DNA from: Anoxybacillus sp.
GTDB lineage: Bacteria > Bacillota > Bacilli > Bacillales > Anoxybacillaceae
Length of the DNA: 45,834 bases
Assembly: GCF_023512315.1 (NCBI RefSeq)
Contig: NZ_JAILZV010000004.1
Coordinates: 1 to 45,834 of the forward strand
Direction: 5' to 3'
Shown here piece by piece: positions 27,523 to 36,497 of the stretch. A model generated the notes under the pieces. The model made no database searches. It was not told the DNA's origin and worked only from the letters and a program-made list of their open reading frames with translations. The translations under genes were made by a program, and so were the position numbers. Every line of letters starts with the position of its first letter. Within the stretch, counting starts at the first letter, position 1.

Positions 27523-27762
27523 CCTTCTGCGCAGTTTTTGTAATCGGAAAATACAAGGAATCAAATGTGTAGTGAGCAGATTTGCAAATTAAGGAGATGA
27601 TTATGTAGTGTTAAATGGTGTTGTATGAAGTAGGATATGAAGTGTTTCGTAGTTAAAACTTTAAGCAGGTGAAGTAGTTATGTATGATGAATAGTAATAT
27701 GTAACGTAATATTATTTGAAAGTGGCCTCCGTGCCGACGAGTAACTCCATTTTTTCTAAAAC

Positions 27763-30438
27763 TTAGGAATGCAATAAATTTTGTATGTCTCGTTGAGATA
27801 AATGGATAAACCGAGCACCTTGCACCGGAAGATTGCTTAAAACTAATACTTTTGCATCTTCCCTAAGTGTTCGCGCTCTGCCTATCGCTTGAATCAATTG
27901 ACTCTCAACCAAATAAAATTGTATTTCCTGTAATATCTCATTATTTCCATACGTATTAAAGAAAAATCTGAAACCGTTTCGTTGAACTTGCTGATATTCC
28001 ATTTTGCTATCATTCAGTCCAAGTTTATACCCTAACGCAGCCGAGTAAAGTAAGTATGCAATTGGATTAACGTGAGGCGTTCCTAACACCGTAATGTTCT
28101 GTCCTTTGAGTGAATCGATTCCTTCCGTATTTCCAAACGTAGGAATCGCTTCGTCTTGTTCCATAAATCCTTTGTAGGTAATAATAGTGCTGTTAGGATT
28201 GTAGATGTCTATTAACTTTTTTGCCAAGTTCAAAAGTTCTTCGTTCTCTTTTATCGCATAGCGGCTAAAACTTTTGATAGGAATTTGCACAATTTCCCCT
28301 TTTGATTCCGTCAATCCAACATCACGGTATTTAACTTCTGGTCCAAACATCATTTTAGCAATCGTTTCGCTGATAGTAGCGCTAAGAATAATCACTTTCT
28401 TTTTAGGCAATTGATGGCGCTGAATGAAATAGATGAATTCATTTCCATTCGGTCCTTTTGTTTTTACGAAATATGAGCAATTTAAGAATCCTAAAATATC
28501 GGACTTTATAGCGCTATCTTCGACAATAATCTTTTCTACCTCGTTGGCATTCGGCAGCAAGTAGGCTGCTCTCTCTTGAACGAGGTCGGTCGGTGCATTT
28601 AAGACCATATTTTGAATCGTTAAAATAGCCGTCCTATTTTCTTCATTTTGCATTAATTTAGAGCACACAAACGTGAAATCTGTAACACTCATTTTTGACA
28701 CAGGCAACAGGTTCGGTATAATATCCTCGTCAATAACTAATGTACCGTTCGCATCCTCTTTTGTAAATAAACTCCGTTGATGCGTAGTTAAAATGATTTG
28801 ATTTCGCGCTTTATGCACATTTTCAAGTTCTTCAAGATAGTTCCGAATTTCTTCATTTTGCCGAGCCATTTTCTTTAAGAAAGCATTCACTGCTTTATAC
28901 GCTCCGTTATTGTATAGACGTTCAATTTTCTCAGCAAATTCAATATCTAGGTTCGGCAGTTGTGGCACTTTAACGTGTTTGCAGCCTAAACGATTCAATC
29001 GCTCTGAAACTTCTTCCTTCAACCGATGGGTAGGTAATGCAATCGTAAACGTATGAGTTTGAGCCGCATTGACATACAACTGAGTCTTCCCAATTCCTGT
29101 GGGGGCTTTAATCACAAATACGCCATTTTCTTCACAATTAAGCGCTTCGTGAAAATACTGCTTCAGTTTCTTTTCCGCATCCTCCAAAGGTTGAAAATTC
29201 GGTTTTTGAGTCACTTGAATTCTGCCTCTAAATAATTTCCCTTGTTCAATCATGTTTAACGCATGTTCACACTCATCAGCAAATGGACAGTACGAATCGC
29301 ATCTGCTTGGAGCGTAATTTGACTTCTGTATTTGATTAATCATGACCTTCCATTCTATTTTCTTTTGCGCGTATTCTGGTCTACTGTTGAGAATCTGTTC
29401 AATTCTCGTTTTACCGCCTTTTATTCTCAATAAATTAGTCATAACCCCAAACATCTCGTTGTGATACAACCAATAATCACCGTGTATGGATTCTCGATAA
29501 AGTTTGCAATTCTCCTCTAGTTTATCAAACGGAAAATCTCTAATCTGCGCAAGCCCCTCTTTCACTTTATCAATTTGGAAACAATAATCTTTAAGCAATT
29601 CCCCTTCGTCTTTCGAGCCCAACTTTCTACGATATTCCTCAGTGTTTTCTTTAGAAAACTTAATCATATAGGAACCATGACTAATTTTCGGGCGTTCTCT
29701 ATTAAGTATAATAGGATTGGTGCGCTTTTTAGTCATTGAAATAAACAAATTATCCTCTGGTACTACTTCATTATCGTCATCAATCAACTTATAGTTTGGA
29801 TAACCGTTGATTAAATCAATCCCAACAACGCGACAGTAACGTTCCATATCCCGTGACGGGTTAGGTCCTGCTTTTATGTGCAATATAACGGCATTTAATA
29901 AATCTGGAACGCTTATGACGTTGTCATACGCTTCATAGACCAGTCCCTTCCCTCCAAACAATAGTCTGGAAGCATCCTTTGCTTGGATATCCGCTTCCGG
30001 GAAGAGTGTCATTAACGAACATTGTATCAACTCTCGCACTCGGATATCATGAACTTCTTCATTTACCAAGAAAACCATTCTAAATTTTTCATGATCCGGT
30101 GTAGAACGAAATGTTGTATAAATGAAATTCGGCATGATATCGTATCGCTCACATCTCTTTACAGCATCAGCAATTGACAAACCTTCATCGATATCAAGAG
30201 CAAAAACCTGTTGGCTAAGCCAAAAAGCATTTTTTCTAATCCCATCTCTAAAAACAGCAGGTGCAAAACTTCTTCCATTTGGAATGACAACAGCCTGCGC
30301 GAACTCTTGCATCGTTACTTCCGTCGGCAAACTAGCGATACGATTAGAAATAATCGCTGTTTCCCATTTTTCAGGCTTTCGATGAAAACACTGTGAATCG
30401 AGACTAATTTTCACTTTTGGCAATGTTTCTTTTAACAT
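27763..30438 (-). CDS. Primase-helicase replication protein
   Basis: 891 aa. The N-terminus resembles archaeo-eukaryotic-type primases: a catalytic-type D-x-D in VFALDIDEG (Asp82, Asp84), then NFIYTTFRSTPDHEKFRMVF. Cysteines at 286, 380, 384 and 390 (CDSYCPFADEC) may hold zinc or an iron-sulfur cluster. A superfamily 2-like helicase follows: Walker A APTGIGKT (445-452), TLVIDED (Walker B), LSATISETI (motif III) and QAIGRARTLRED (motif VI). Such fused proteins start and unwind replication in plasmids and integrative elements. It is the main replication gene of the element. An AAAAAGGGGG ribosome site precedes the ATG. Confidence 0.82.
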   Translation of the reverse strand: MLKETLPKVKISLDSQCFHRKPEKWETAIISNRIASLPTEVTMQEFAQAVVIPNGRSFAPAVFRDGIRKNAFWLSQQVFALDIDEGLSIADAVKRCERYDIMPNFIYTTFRSTPDHEKFRMVFLVNEEVHDIRVRELIQCSLMTLFPEADIQAKDASRLLFGGKGLVYEAYDNVISVPDLLNAVILHIKAGPNPSRDMERYCRVVGIDLINGYPNYKLIDDDNEVVPEDNLFISMTKKRTNPIILNRERPKISHGSYMIKFSKENTEEYRRKLGSKDEGELLKDYCFQIDKVKEGLAQIRDFPFDKLEENCKLYRESIHGDYWLYHNEMFGVMTNLLRIKGGKTRIEQILNSRPEYAQKKIEWKVMINQIQKSNYAPSRCDSYCPFADECEHALNMIEQGKLFRGRIQVTQKPNFQPLEDAEKKLKQYFHEALNCEENGVFVIKAPTGIGKTQLYVNAAQTHTFTIALPTHRLKEEVSERLNRLGCKHVKVPQLPNLDIEFAEKIERLYNNGAYKAVNAFLKKMARQNEEIRNYLEELENVHKARNQIILTTHQRSLFTKEDANGTLVIDEDIIPNLLPVSKMSVTDFTFVCSKLMQNEENRTAILTIQNMVLNAPTDLVQERAAYLLPNANEVEKIIVEDSAIKSDILGFLNCSYFVKTKGPNGNEFIYFIQRHQLPKKKVIILSATISETIAKMMFGPEVKYRDVGLTESKGEIVQIPIKSFSRYAIKENEELLNLAKKLIDIYNPNSTIITYKGFMEQDEAIPTFGNTEGIDSLKGQNITVLGTPHVNPIAYLLYSAALGYKLGLNDSKMEYQQVQRNGFRFFFNTYGNNEILQEIQFYLVESQLIQAIGRARTLREDAKVLVLSNLPVQGARFIHLSQRDIQNLLHS

Positions 30439-31017
30439 ACGACATTCCCCCTTTTTCTTAAAAAGGGAGAGTTATAATGCTCTAATCAGTCTTTTAATTA
30501 CATGTTTTTAATTGTGTTATGAGAACTCTCCTTTCTGTTTTAAAAATTGGTCCAACAAAAGATATTTTGCCATATCATTGGACCGTGTTTTGATTTTAAT
30601 AGAAGTTAGAATTGTCAGTCAATACGCAATATAGATATTTCATAATATATTTGTCAACAATAGTTCTTTTAATGCCTCTGCTCTTTTCTTATCAAACAAA
30701 AATAAGCGAATTTCTCTGCGAACGGTTCAGTACATATTCGAAAAGTATAGAATTAATGTTCATGCTCTCCGCCATACTTTCATTACTAGACTGATAAGAA
30801 ACGGCGAAGATATTAGTATTTTTCAAGCACTAAGTGGCCATTTCTTCGCCAAACACGGCTCTGCGTTACTCTTTCCCAACAGATGAGAACAAGATGGAGG
30901 CCGTAAATAATTATGGGTAAATATAGAAAAATCCCAGTTGATAAATGTTAACGCTTCATCCACTGGGATCATTTCTATAAAATAGTTTAACAATAAAACA
31001 CGATTAAATCCCTTATA
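30439..31017. promoter_or_regulatory. Leader of the primase-helicase gene with inverted repeats
   Basis: Three inverted repeats are visible: CCCCCTTTTT/AAAAAGGG (about 30447-30467), AAGGGAGAGTT (30463-30473) with AACTCTCCTT (30524-30533), and GGTCCAA (30549-30555) with TTGGACC (30578-30584). They could be operators or RNA structures controlling replication-protein synthesis. No gene is supported. Confidence 0.5.
30926..30969 (-). terminator. Terminator of the SH3 membrane protein gene
   Basis: ATCCCAGT (30931-30938) pairs with ACTGGGAT (30962-30969). The minus strand continues TTTTC. Confidence 0.7.
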
Positions 31018-32148
31018 TTATTTTGCCAACTTCTCTAAGTATCTTGTTAATACCCATCCTTTTATTACTTCTCCATCTTCCTTTTGATAAGCAACAAGAG
31101 ACCAATTTCTTCTTTTTTCTATCACTCGCACAACTTGTCCAAAATGCAACATATCAACCGCCTTTGTATTTCTTTTATTAGTTTGGCGAACAGGTAATTG
31201 ACTTGCTGATACCATACGGAATGGTTTTAATTCTTCAAATGTATACTTTTTGTCTTTATACTCTTTACGTACTTGTTTTAAAAGGATATTTTTATGTTTC
31301 ATTACTTCTTGGTAAAATATTTTCTGGCTTGTTTCAAAAAAAGGTTCAAAGTACCCCGAAAGTATATTAATCAGAATAGAAATGACAGTTGCCCAAACAA
31401 ATTGCTTAATTTTTTGAGCCCTTCCCAATTTTTGAGTTTTCTCCAATTTCTCTAAACGTTCAACTATGCTATTAAAAAGTGTAACAATTGGTTGTTGCTT
31501 TACTAATTCTTGACGTCCTAATACTTCTAAAACTGCTTCTTCTAGTTCCTCTCTTCTTACAAATTCACCATCCAAAATCCAATTTTCTTTCTCGTCTTGC
31601 TCAATAACAGTGAGTTCTGCATCTCGAAGTAATTGCTCAACCTTTGGAAAATTTATTTTTTGCAATTCTTTAAATTGAACCTGCCATTGTTCTAATGCTT
31701 TTATGGTCGGTGACAGGTTAATCTTATATAATTCTAATGTTTGGTTAATTGTTCTTTGGAGTTCTGCAATCGGACTATTTATACTATTGTAAATCTGGGC
31801 AAATAACAAACCTAGTTGTCTGGATGCATTCAAAGCCGCTTGCATAGAGTCAGTTATCCTATACATTCGGCTGATTGGATTATTACCTAACGCTTTGGTT
31901 AATTCTAATGATGCAGCAATGGAGCGCGTATGTAATTGTATAATCTCTAACTGTGGGGCTATTATATTGAATGTTCTCGAAAGTTCAGATTGATACATGC
32001 TCAAATCAAATTTCCTTTCTAAATTTAAACTTACATTGCTTACTTTCATTATTTTTGATTGGTATCCAAATATTTTTTCTAATCGTGACATCCTCTCAGA
32101 TTGACTTGTAAGAATTTTAGTAATCGCTCTATCCGTTCCTGTCTGCAT
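31018..32148 (-). CDS. Membrane protein with helical N-terminal region and C-terminal SH3 domain
   Basis: 376 aa. A long helical, partly coiled-coil region (about 1-245) is followed by one membrane segment (about 250-267), a charged linker, and a bacterial SH3 domain (about 313-372: VSASQLPVRQTNKR ... VVRVIEKRRNWSLVAYQ). SH3 domains of this kind often bind cell wall or protein partners. The gene lies behind hsdR but is separated from it by a terminator. Its start has AAGGGAGAAG. No family name recognised; a defence role is suggested only by location. Confidence 0.65.
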   Translation of the reverse strand: MQTGTDRAITKILTSQSERMSRLEKIFGYQSKIMKVSNVSLNLERKFDLSMYQSELSRTFNIIAPQLEIIQLHTRSIAASLELTKALGNNPISRMYRITDSMQAALNASRQLGLLFAQIYNSINSPIAELQRTINQTLELYKINLSPTIKALEQWQVQFKELQKINFPKVEQLLRDAELTVIEQDEKENWILDGEFVRREELEEAVLEVLGRQELVKQQPIVTLFNSIVERLEKLEKTQKLGRAQKIKQFVWATVISILINILSGYFEPFFETSQKIFYQEVMKHKNILLKQVRKEYKDKKYTFEELKPFRMVSASQLPVRQTNKRNTKAVDMLHFGQVVRVIEKRRNWSLVAYQKEDGEVIKGWVLTRYLEKLAK

Positions 32149-32178
32149 CTGCTTCTTCTCCCTTCATAACTACTTATA

Positions 32179-32212
32179 CAAAAACAGATGCCCCTATAAG
32201 AGACATCTGTTC
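32179..32212 (-). terminator. Terminator of the hsd operon
   Basis: ACAGATG (32184-32190) pairs with CATCTGT (32204-32210). The minus strand continues TTTTTG. It separates hsdR from the SH3 protein gene. Confidence 0.75.
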
Positions 32213-32218
32213 TAGTTG

Positions 32219-35200
32219 TTACGCATTCATTGGCCAGTCTTTATATTGTTGTTCGGCTTGTTCCATGAATTTATTTGTTAAGAATTGTAATTGTTGCCCG
32301 GTAATTTTCTCTTTCATGAGCACTTGCTTGACGGCTAATTTCACTTTAGCGTAGACATCTCGACGGTGAGGACTTGTCCAGTCTACGGCTAATTGTTTCT
32401 TTAAGGCTTTAACCACCTTATGGATTAAACTAGCAAGAAACTCGTTTGAGAACGCTTCCTGCTCCATAGCAGTGATCGCTTTGTAAAATTCAATTTCTTC
32501 CTCTGACAATCCTAAGTCGTGTCGCTTGCGTATTTCTTCTTCCATTTCTTTGCGCATTTTAATCATAACCCTGACCACATCGGCAGCCTGAATAACCCGA
32601 TTATGATAATCCCTTAACGTTTTCTCTAGAAGTTCGCTTAACGCCTTTGACTGTGGGCTTCCTTGGCTAAATGTCACTTTGATTTGATCCTCTAAAAGTT
32701 TTTTCAGCAACTTTAAGCGCAAGTCTACATGCTCTTTTTTTGTTAAATCCGCCAAGAACGCATCGTCCAATATGCTGATATCCGGGCGTTCAATCCCTGC
32801 TATTTGGAAAATGTCAACGGTTTCTTTTGCTAACAGACTGTTATCAATAAGTTCTGATAATCGCTCTTCTAATGTTTTATTTTCACTCGGTTTTTCAATT
32901 GGTGGCCGCAAATGTTTGCGAAGTTGTGCTTTCATCATTAAATAGAGCATGACTTCATCTGCAAGTTCAAGTACTTCCGGCTGATGTTTCACCAACTGAT
33001 ACGATTTTTCTAGTTTGGTGGCTGTTTGAATATATTCTTCCGGATCACTATTTAAAAGGATATTGACAAGGTCAGCAATGAAGTCCTCCCGTTCTATTTT
33101 TGGTTTTGTGCGCCAGTTTTGCACATCAATCTCGCTTGGAATAAATCCTCTTATTGCCTTCAGATGATCCATGAAGATATTAACGGCCTCTGAAATATCA
33201 TAAGTAGGACTTCCCGTGCCGCCACTTTGCGTATATTTATGAGTTGCTTCTTTTAGTGAAGTAGCGATTCCAATATAATCAACGACTACTCCGCCTTCTT
33301 TTCCCGGAAACACACGGTTTACACGTGCAATGGCCTGCATCAGGTTGTGTCCCTTCATTGGCTTATCGATATAAAGATAAGAAAGCGGTTTGGCGTCCAT
33401 TCCTGTTAGCCACATATCGACGACAATGACAAATTTCAAAGGGTCTTCTGGGTCACGAAGTTTGGCTTTCACTTCTTCTTGCTCTTTTTTCGACTTAATA
33501 TGCGCATATTTGCTTCCCGGCTGAACCTCTCGCCACTCTTTTGGATCCTTTGATACATCTCCTGTCATAATCACTTCAACAGGAGGGCATTCTGGAATCT
33601 CTCTTAGATAATTATACAAATCAACCGCAATTCGCCGGCTCATACAGACAATCATTGCTTTTTGAAACGGATTGGCCACTTGGTTAAAATGTGATACGAT
33701 ATCTTTGGCTAAACGGCGGAGCCGTTTTGGAGTACCCACAACTTTTTCCAGAGCGGCCCATTTTCTTTTATAGTTTTCTGACTCTTCATCGTCTCCCCCA
33801 GCCTCTACGATAATTTCCTTGTATTTTTCATCAATGTCCTCAGCAGATAAATCAAGCGGGATTAAGCGACTTTCATAGTAGATTGGTAATGTCGCTTTAT
33901 CTGCCACTGCCTGAGCCATATCGTAACGATGGATAATATATCCAAAAATTTCCTCCGTATTGTTATCAACAAAATCGACTGGAGTTCCTGTAAATCCAAT
34001 ATGGGAAGCGTTCGGTAAAGCATAACGTAATTGAGCGGCAAATCCACCTGCAAAACCGGCTTGGGTGCGATGTGCTTCATCAGCAATCACAACAATGTTC
34101 CGTCTTTCCGATAAAACCGGGTGCTGGGTTTCTCCTTCTTTTTTACGGAATTTTTCAATCGTAGAGAAAATGATTTGCCCGGCTTCCCCTCTCAGTAGGG
34201 TTCTTAACTGTTCTGTATCTTCTGCATGCTCCACATGGCCGATGTATGATTTTCCTTGTACAAACGTCTCATACAACTGTTCGTCTAAGTCATTACGGTC
34301 CACTTGAATGACAATTGATGGATTTTCCATTTCCGGGTGGCGAGACAAAATTCCTGCAAAAAATAGCATACTTAGCGATTTGCCCGAACCCGTTGTATGA
34401 TACATAACCCCGATTTTCCGATCTCCGTCAGGCCGTGTCGCACGTATCGCTTCATTGACAGCAAAGTTCACACCAAAAAACTGATGATATTTCGCGCCAA
34501 CTTTCGTAATTTTACTTCCTTCCTCTAAAAAGACAATGAAATTACGAATATAATTTAGTAGACGATCTTTCGGGAATAATCCTTCAATCAGTGTGCGCAT
34601 CGTATTAGCACGGTTGTTATCGACATTTCGCCCATCAATCGATTTCCATGAAGCAAAGAAATCGTAATCGGCAAACGGCATTCCATGCTTTGTTTCTACA
34701 TTGTCTGAAATGACGGTAAAAGCGTTGTAGTTAAATAATTGTGAGATATCGTACGTATAGTTTTGGATTTGGGTATATGCATCATAAACAGTCGCTTGCT
34801 CATTGTTTGGATTTTTTAACTCAAATACAATCAACGGTAAACCATTAATATATATAACGATATCTGGCCTGCGGGACATACGTCCTTCAATCGATAATTG
34901 ATTAACTACTAAAAAGTCATTGTTCTCTGGATGTTCCCAGTCAATCGGGAAAACATGAGGTGTGTATGTTTTATCATTTACCTCATAAGAGAACTCAAGT
35001 CCTTTCGTCAACATTTGGTGAAAATGCATATTTCGGTTAATCAATTTTACACCATCTGGCGCTGTTAGTATTTGTGCAAGTCTTTTTATTTCATGTTCAG
35101 GTATGGCCGGATAAGCCTTCTTTAAGAAGGCTTCCAGCCGACCATAAAGAACTACTTCATGAAGACTGTTACGTTCTCCACGTTGAAACAATTCCTGCGC

Positions 35201-35281
35201 ATGAAGATAGTCATAACCTAACCGTTTTAAACGTTCAATCGTCGTCTCTTCAAATTCCGTTTCACCTAGAGGTCTCGTCAT
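32219..35281 (-). CDS. hsdR: Type I restriction enzyme, R subunit (endonuclease and translocase)
   Basis: 1020 aa. The N-terminal nuclease region has RPDIVIYINGLPLIVFELKNP, the PD-(D/E)XK core (Asp, then E-x-K). The SF2 motor has Walker A TTGSGKSLSM, DEAH box VVIADEAHRTQ, and motif III GFTGTPVDF. Later motor motifs include VDMWLTGMDAKPLSY and AIARVNRVF. The C-terminal helical region of about 300 residues contacts the methylase core. It pumps DNA using ATP and cuts unmethylated DNA away from the recognition site. It lies 34 bp after hsdS, with an AGGAGGTG ribosome site. Confidence 0.95.
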   Translation of the reverse strand: MTRPLGETEFEETTIERLKRLGYDYLHAQELFQRGERNSLHEVVLYGRLEAFLKKAYPAIPEHEIKRLAQILTAPDGVKLINRNMHFHQMLTKGLEFSYEVNDKTYTPHVFPIDWEHPENNDFLVVNQLSIEGRMSRRPDIVIYINGLPLIVFELKNPNNEQATVYDAYTQIQNYTYDISQLFNYNAFTVISDNVETKHGMPFADYDFFASWKSIDGRNVDNNRANTMRTLIEGLFPKDRLLNYIRNFIVFLEEGSKITKVGAKYHQFFGVNFAVNEAIRATRPDGDRKIGVMYHTTGSGKSLSMLFFAGILSRHPEMENPSIVIQVDRNDLDEQLYETFVQGKSYIGHVEHAEDTEQLRTLLRGEAGQIIFSTIEKFRKKEGETQHPVLSERRNIVVIADEAHRTQAGFAGGFAAQLRYALPNASHIGFTGTPVDFVDNNTEEIFGYIIHRYDMAQAVADKATLPIYYESRLIPLDLSAEDIDEKYKEIIVEAGGDDEESENYKRKWAALEKVVGTPKRLRRLAKDIVSHFNQVANPFQKAMIVCMSRRIAVDLYNYLREIPECPPVEVIMTGDVSKDPKEWREVQPGSKYAHIKSKKEQEEVKAKLRDPEDPLKFVIVVDMWLTGMDAKPLSYLYIDKPMKGHNLMQAIARVNRVFPGKEGGVVVDYIGIATSLKEATHKYTQSGGTGSPTYDISEAVNIFMDHLKAIRGFIPSEIDVQNWRTKPKIEREDFIADLVNILLNSDPEEYIQTATKLEKSYQLVKHQPEVLELADEVMLYLMMKAQLRKHLRPPIEKPSENKTLEERLSELIDNSLLAKETVDIFQIAGIERPDISILDDAFLADLTKKEHVDLRLKLLKKLLEDQIKVTFSQGSPQSKALSELLEKTLRDYHNRVIQAADVVRVMIKMRKEMEEEIRKRHDLGLSEEEIEFYKAITAMEQEAFSNEFLASLIHKVVKALKKQLAVDWTSPHRRDVYAKVKLAVKQVLMKEKITGQQLQFLTNKFMEQAEQQYKDWPMNA

Positions 35282-35315
35282 GTTGCTTGCACCTCCTAGT
35301 CGAATTTAAGTTTGT

Positions 35316-36497
35316 TTAAAGTACTTCCTCTACTTGTTTTTCTGCTTGAGATAAATCAATTTCACCTGATAAAAGGCGAGGGAGGAGATAATCTCTGATG
35401 TCTTGTAACTCTTTGTTTTCTAAAGTGTTTGATAATATTTGTAAAAACATAGGTTTTACTTTCTTCTCAAATTTAATTGCTAAATCCTTATCAAACGGTA
35501 ACTCTAATGATTTTAATGTATCTTTTGTTATAGTGTTAAATACAGAACCATGCGACTGATTAATCAAGGTATTTATTGAACTTTTTAAGGTTAAAAATAC
35601 AAAACAGTCTAGTTCATCTTTTGCCTTGATTGCGTAACAGGATTGGTTCATAGTCATCTCTTTACCTATAATACTGATGTTTCCGATTGTACCTCTTGCC
35701 GATAAAACTGTTGAGAATGACGGTAATAATTTTGTGGAACTATTATTCAGCCCTGCTTCAGTTATTTTTTTCTCTGTTTCAATAATCACGGCTGAATTCA
35801 AATCCTTTACCGAAATCCAAGGAATATTACCATCCCAATATTCTGCAACTGTTGTTTTAGGGGTTCCGCCACCAATAATACTGCCAAATTCCTCTATTGA
35901 AACTTTCTCTATATCCCCGTTCTCAACAAACCAATGCTTGTACAGCGTCATCGCCATTTCTTCGAGGGTTTTGTTCATTTTTAAGTTCAGTTCTATCTTT
36001 TCATCAATACTTCCAAGAATTGAAGCAATCTTTTTCTGAATATCAATAGGTGGTACTGGAATTGGTATTTTTTTTAATTCAGAACTTTTTATCCCAATAA
36101 CTGTTGTCCCTGAAGAACGAGAGTGTATTCTATGTTGCATCAAAGGGGATTGAAGCATATATTTTAAAAATCCATTATCAAGTACATTTACTTTCCCTCT
36201 CATGGTAATAATCCTTTGGGCCAATGCCACTTTTCCATCAAAACATAACTGAGCAACTTCTCCCAATGGTGCTTCTGTCGTCATGACGACATCCCCTTTT
36301 TGCGGGATTCCTCTAGTCATCCATTTATCGTAATCTTCAAGAGCAATAAATTCATTCGGAGTGTTAATTCTACCGTTTTTTACTATTTTTGCTGTGATTA
36401 ATGGTACACCACTTGCTGTTTTTTTCGGTGTCTTTCCTCTATAATCAATAAATTTTTCTACTACTTCTTCTAAGGCAAACTCTTTCCACTCAATCAC
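35316..36497 (-). CDS. hsdS: Type I restriction enzyme, S (specificity) subunit
   Basis: 393 aa. Two target-recognition domains (about 1-150 and 195-345) are each followed by a conserved helical spacer: IPPIDIQKKIASILGSIDEKIELN after the first in a shorter form, and a second helix near ENKELQDIRDYLLPRLLSGEI. The subunit sets the two-part DNA target of the whole enzyme. The GTG start overlaps the hsdM stop by 4 nt (GTGA), showing translational coupling. Both halves look intact, so the system should be functional. Confidence 0.93.
   Translation of the reverse strand: MIEWKEFALEEVVEKFIDYRGKTPKKTASGVPLITAKIVKNGRINTPNEFIALEDYDKWMTRGIPQKGDVVMTTEAPLGEVAQLCFDGKVALAQRIITMRGKVNVLDNGFLKYMLQSPLMQHRIHSRSSGTTVIGIKSSELKKIPIPVPPIDIQKKIASILGSIDEKIELNLKMNKTLEEMAMTLYKHWFVENGDIEKVSIEEFGSIIGGGTPKTTVAEYWDGNIPWISVKDLNSAVIIETEKKITEAGLNNSSTKLLPSFSTVLSARGTIGNISIIGKEMTMNQSCYAIKAKDELDCFVFLTLKSSINTLINQSHGSVFNTITKDTLKSLELPFDKDLAIKFEKKVKPMFLQILSNTLENKELQDIRDYLLPRLLSGEIDLSQAEKQVEEVL

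Larger units (their letters stand above)
27021..27762. other. Intergenic region with iteron-like repeats
   Basis: About 740 bp with no convincing gene. It contains four exact copies of TTTCGTAGATAAAA and one diverged copy, described separately, plus the terminator at 27491-27522. The rest (27530-27760) is unassigned. Confidence 0.6.

Noticed and set aside
30612..30794. 60-codon plus-strand frame with hydrophobic segments
   Set aside because: TTG start without a ribosome site, opposite to the surrounding genes, in an AT-rich leader region where hydrophobic frames arise easily.
31018..32148. Calling the SH3 protein part of the restriction enzyme
   Set aside because: A terminator separates it from hsdR, and no known type I subunit has this layout.
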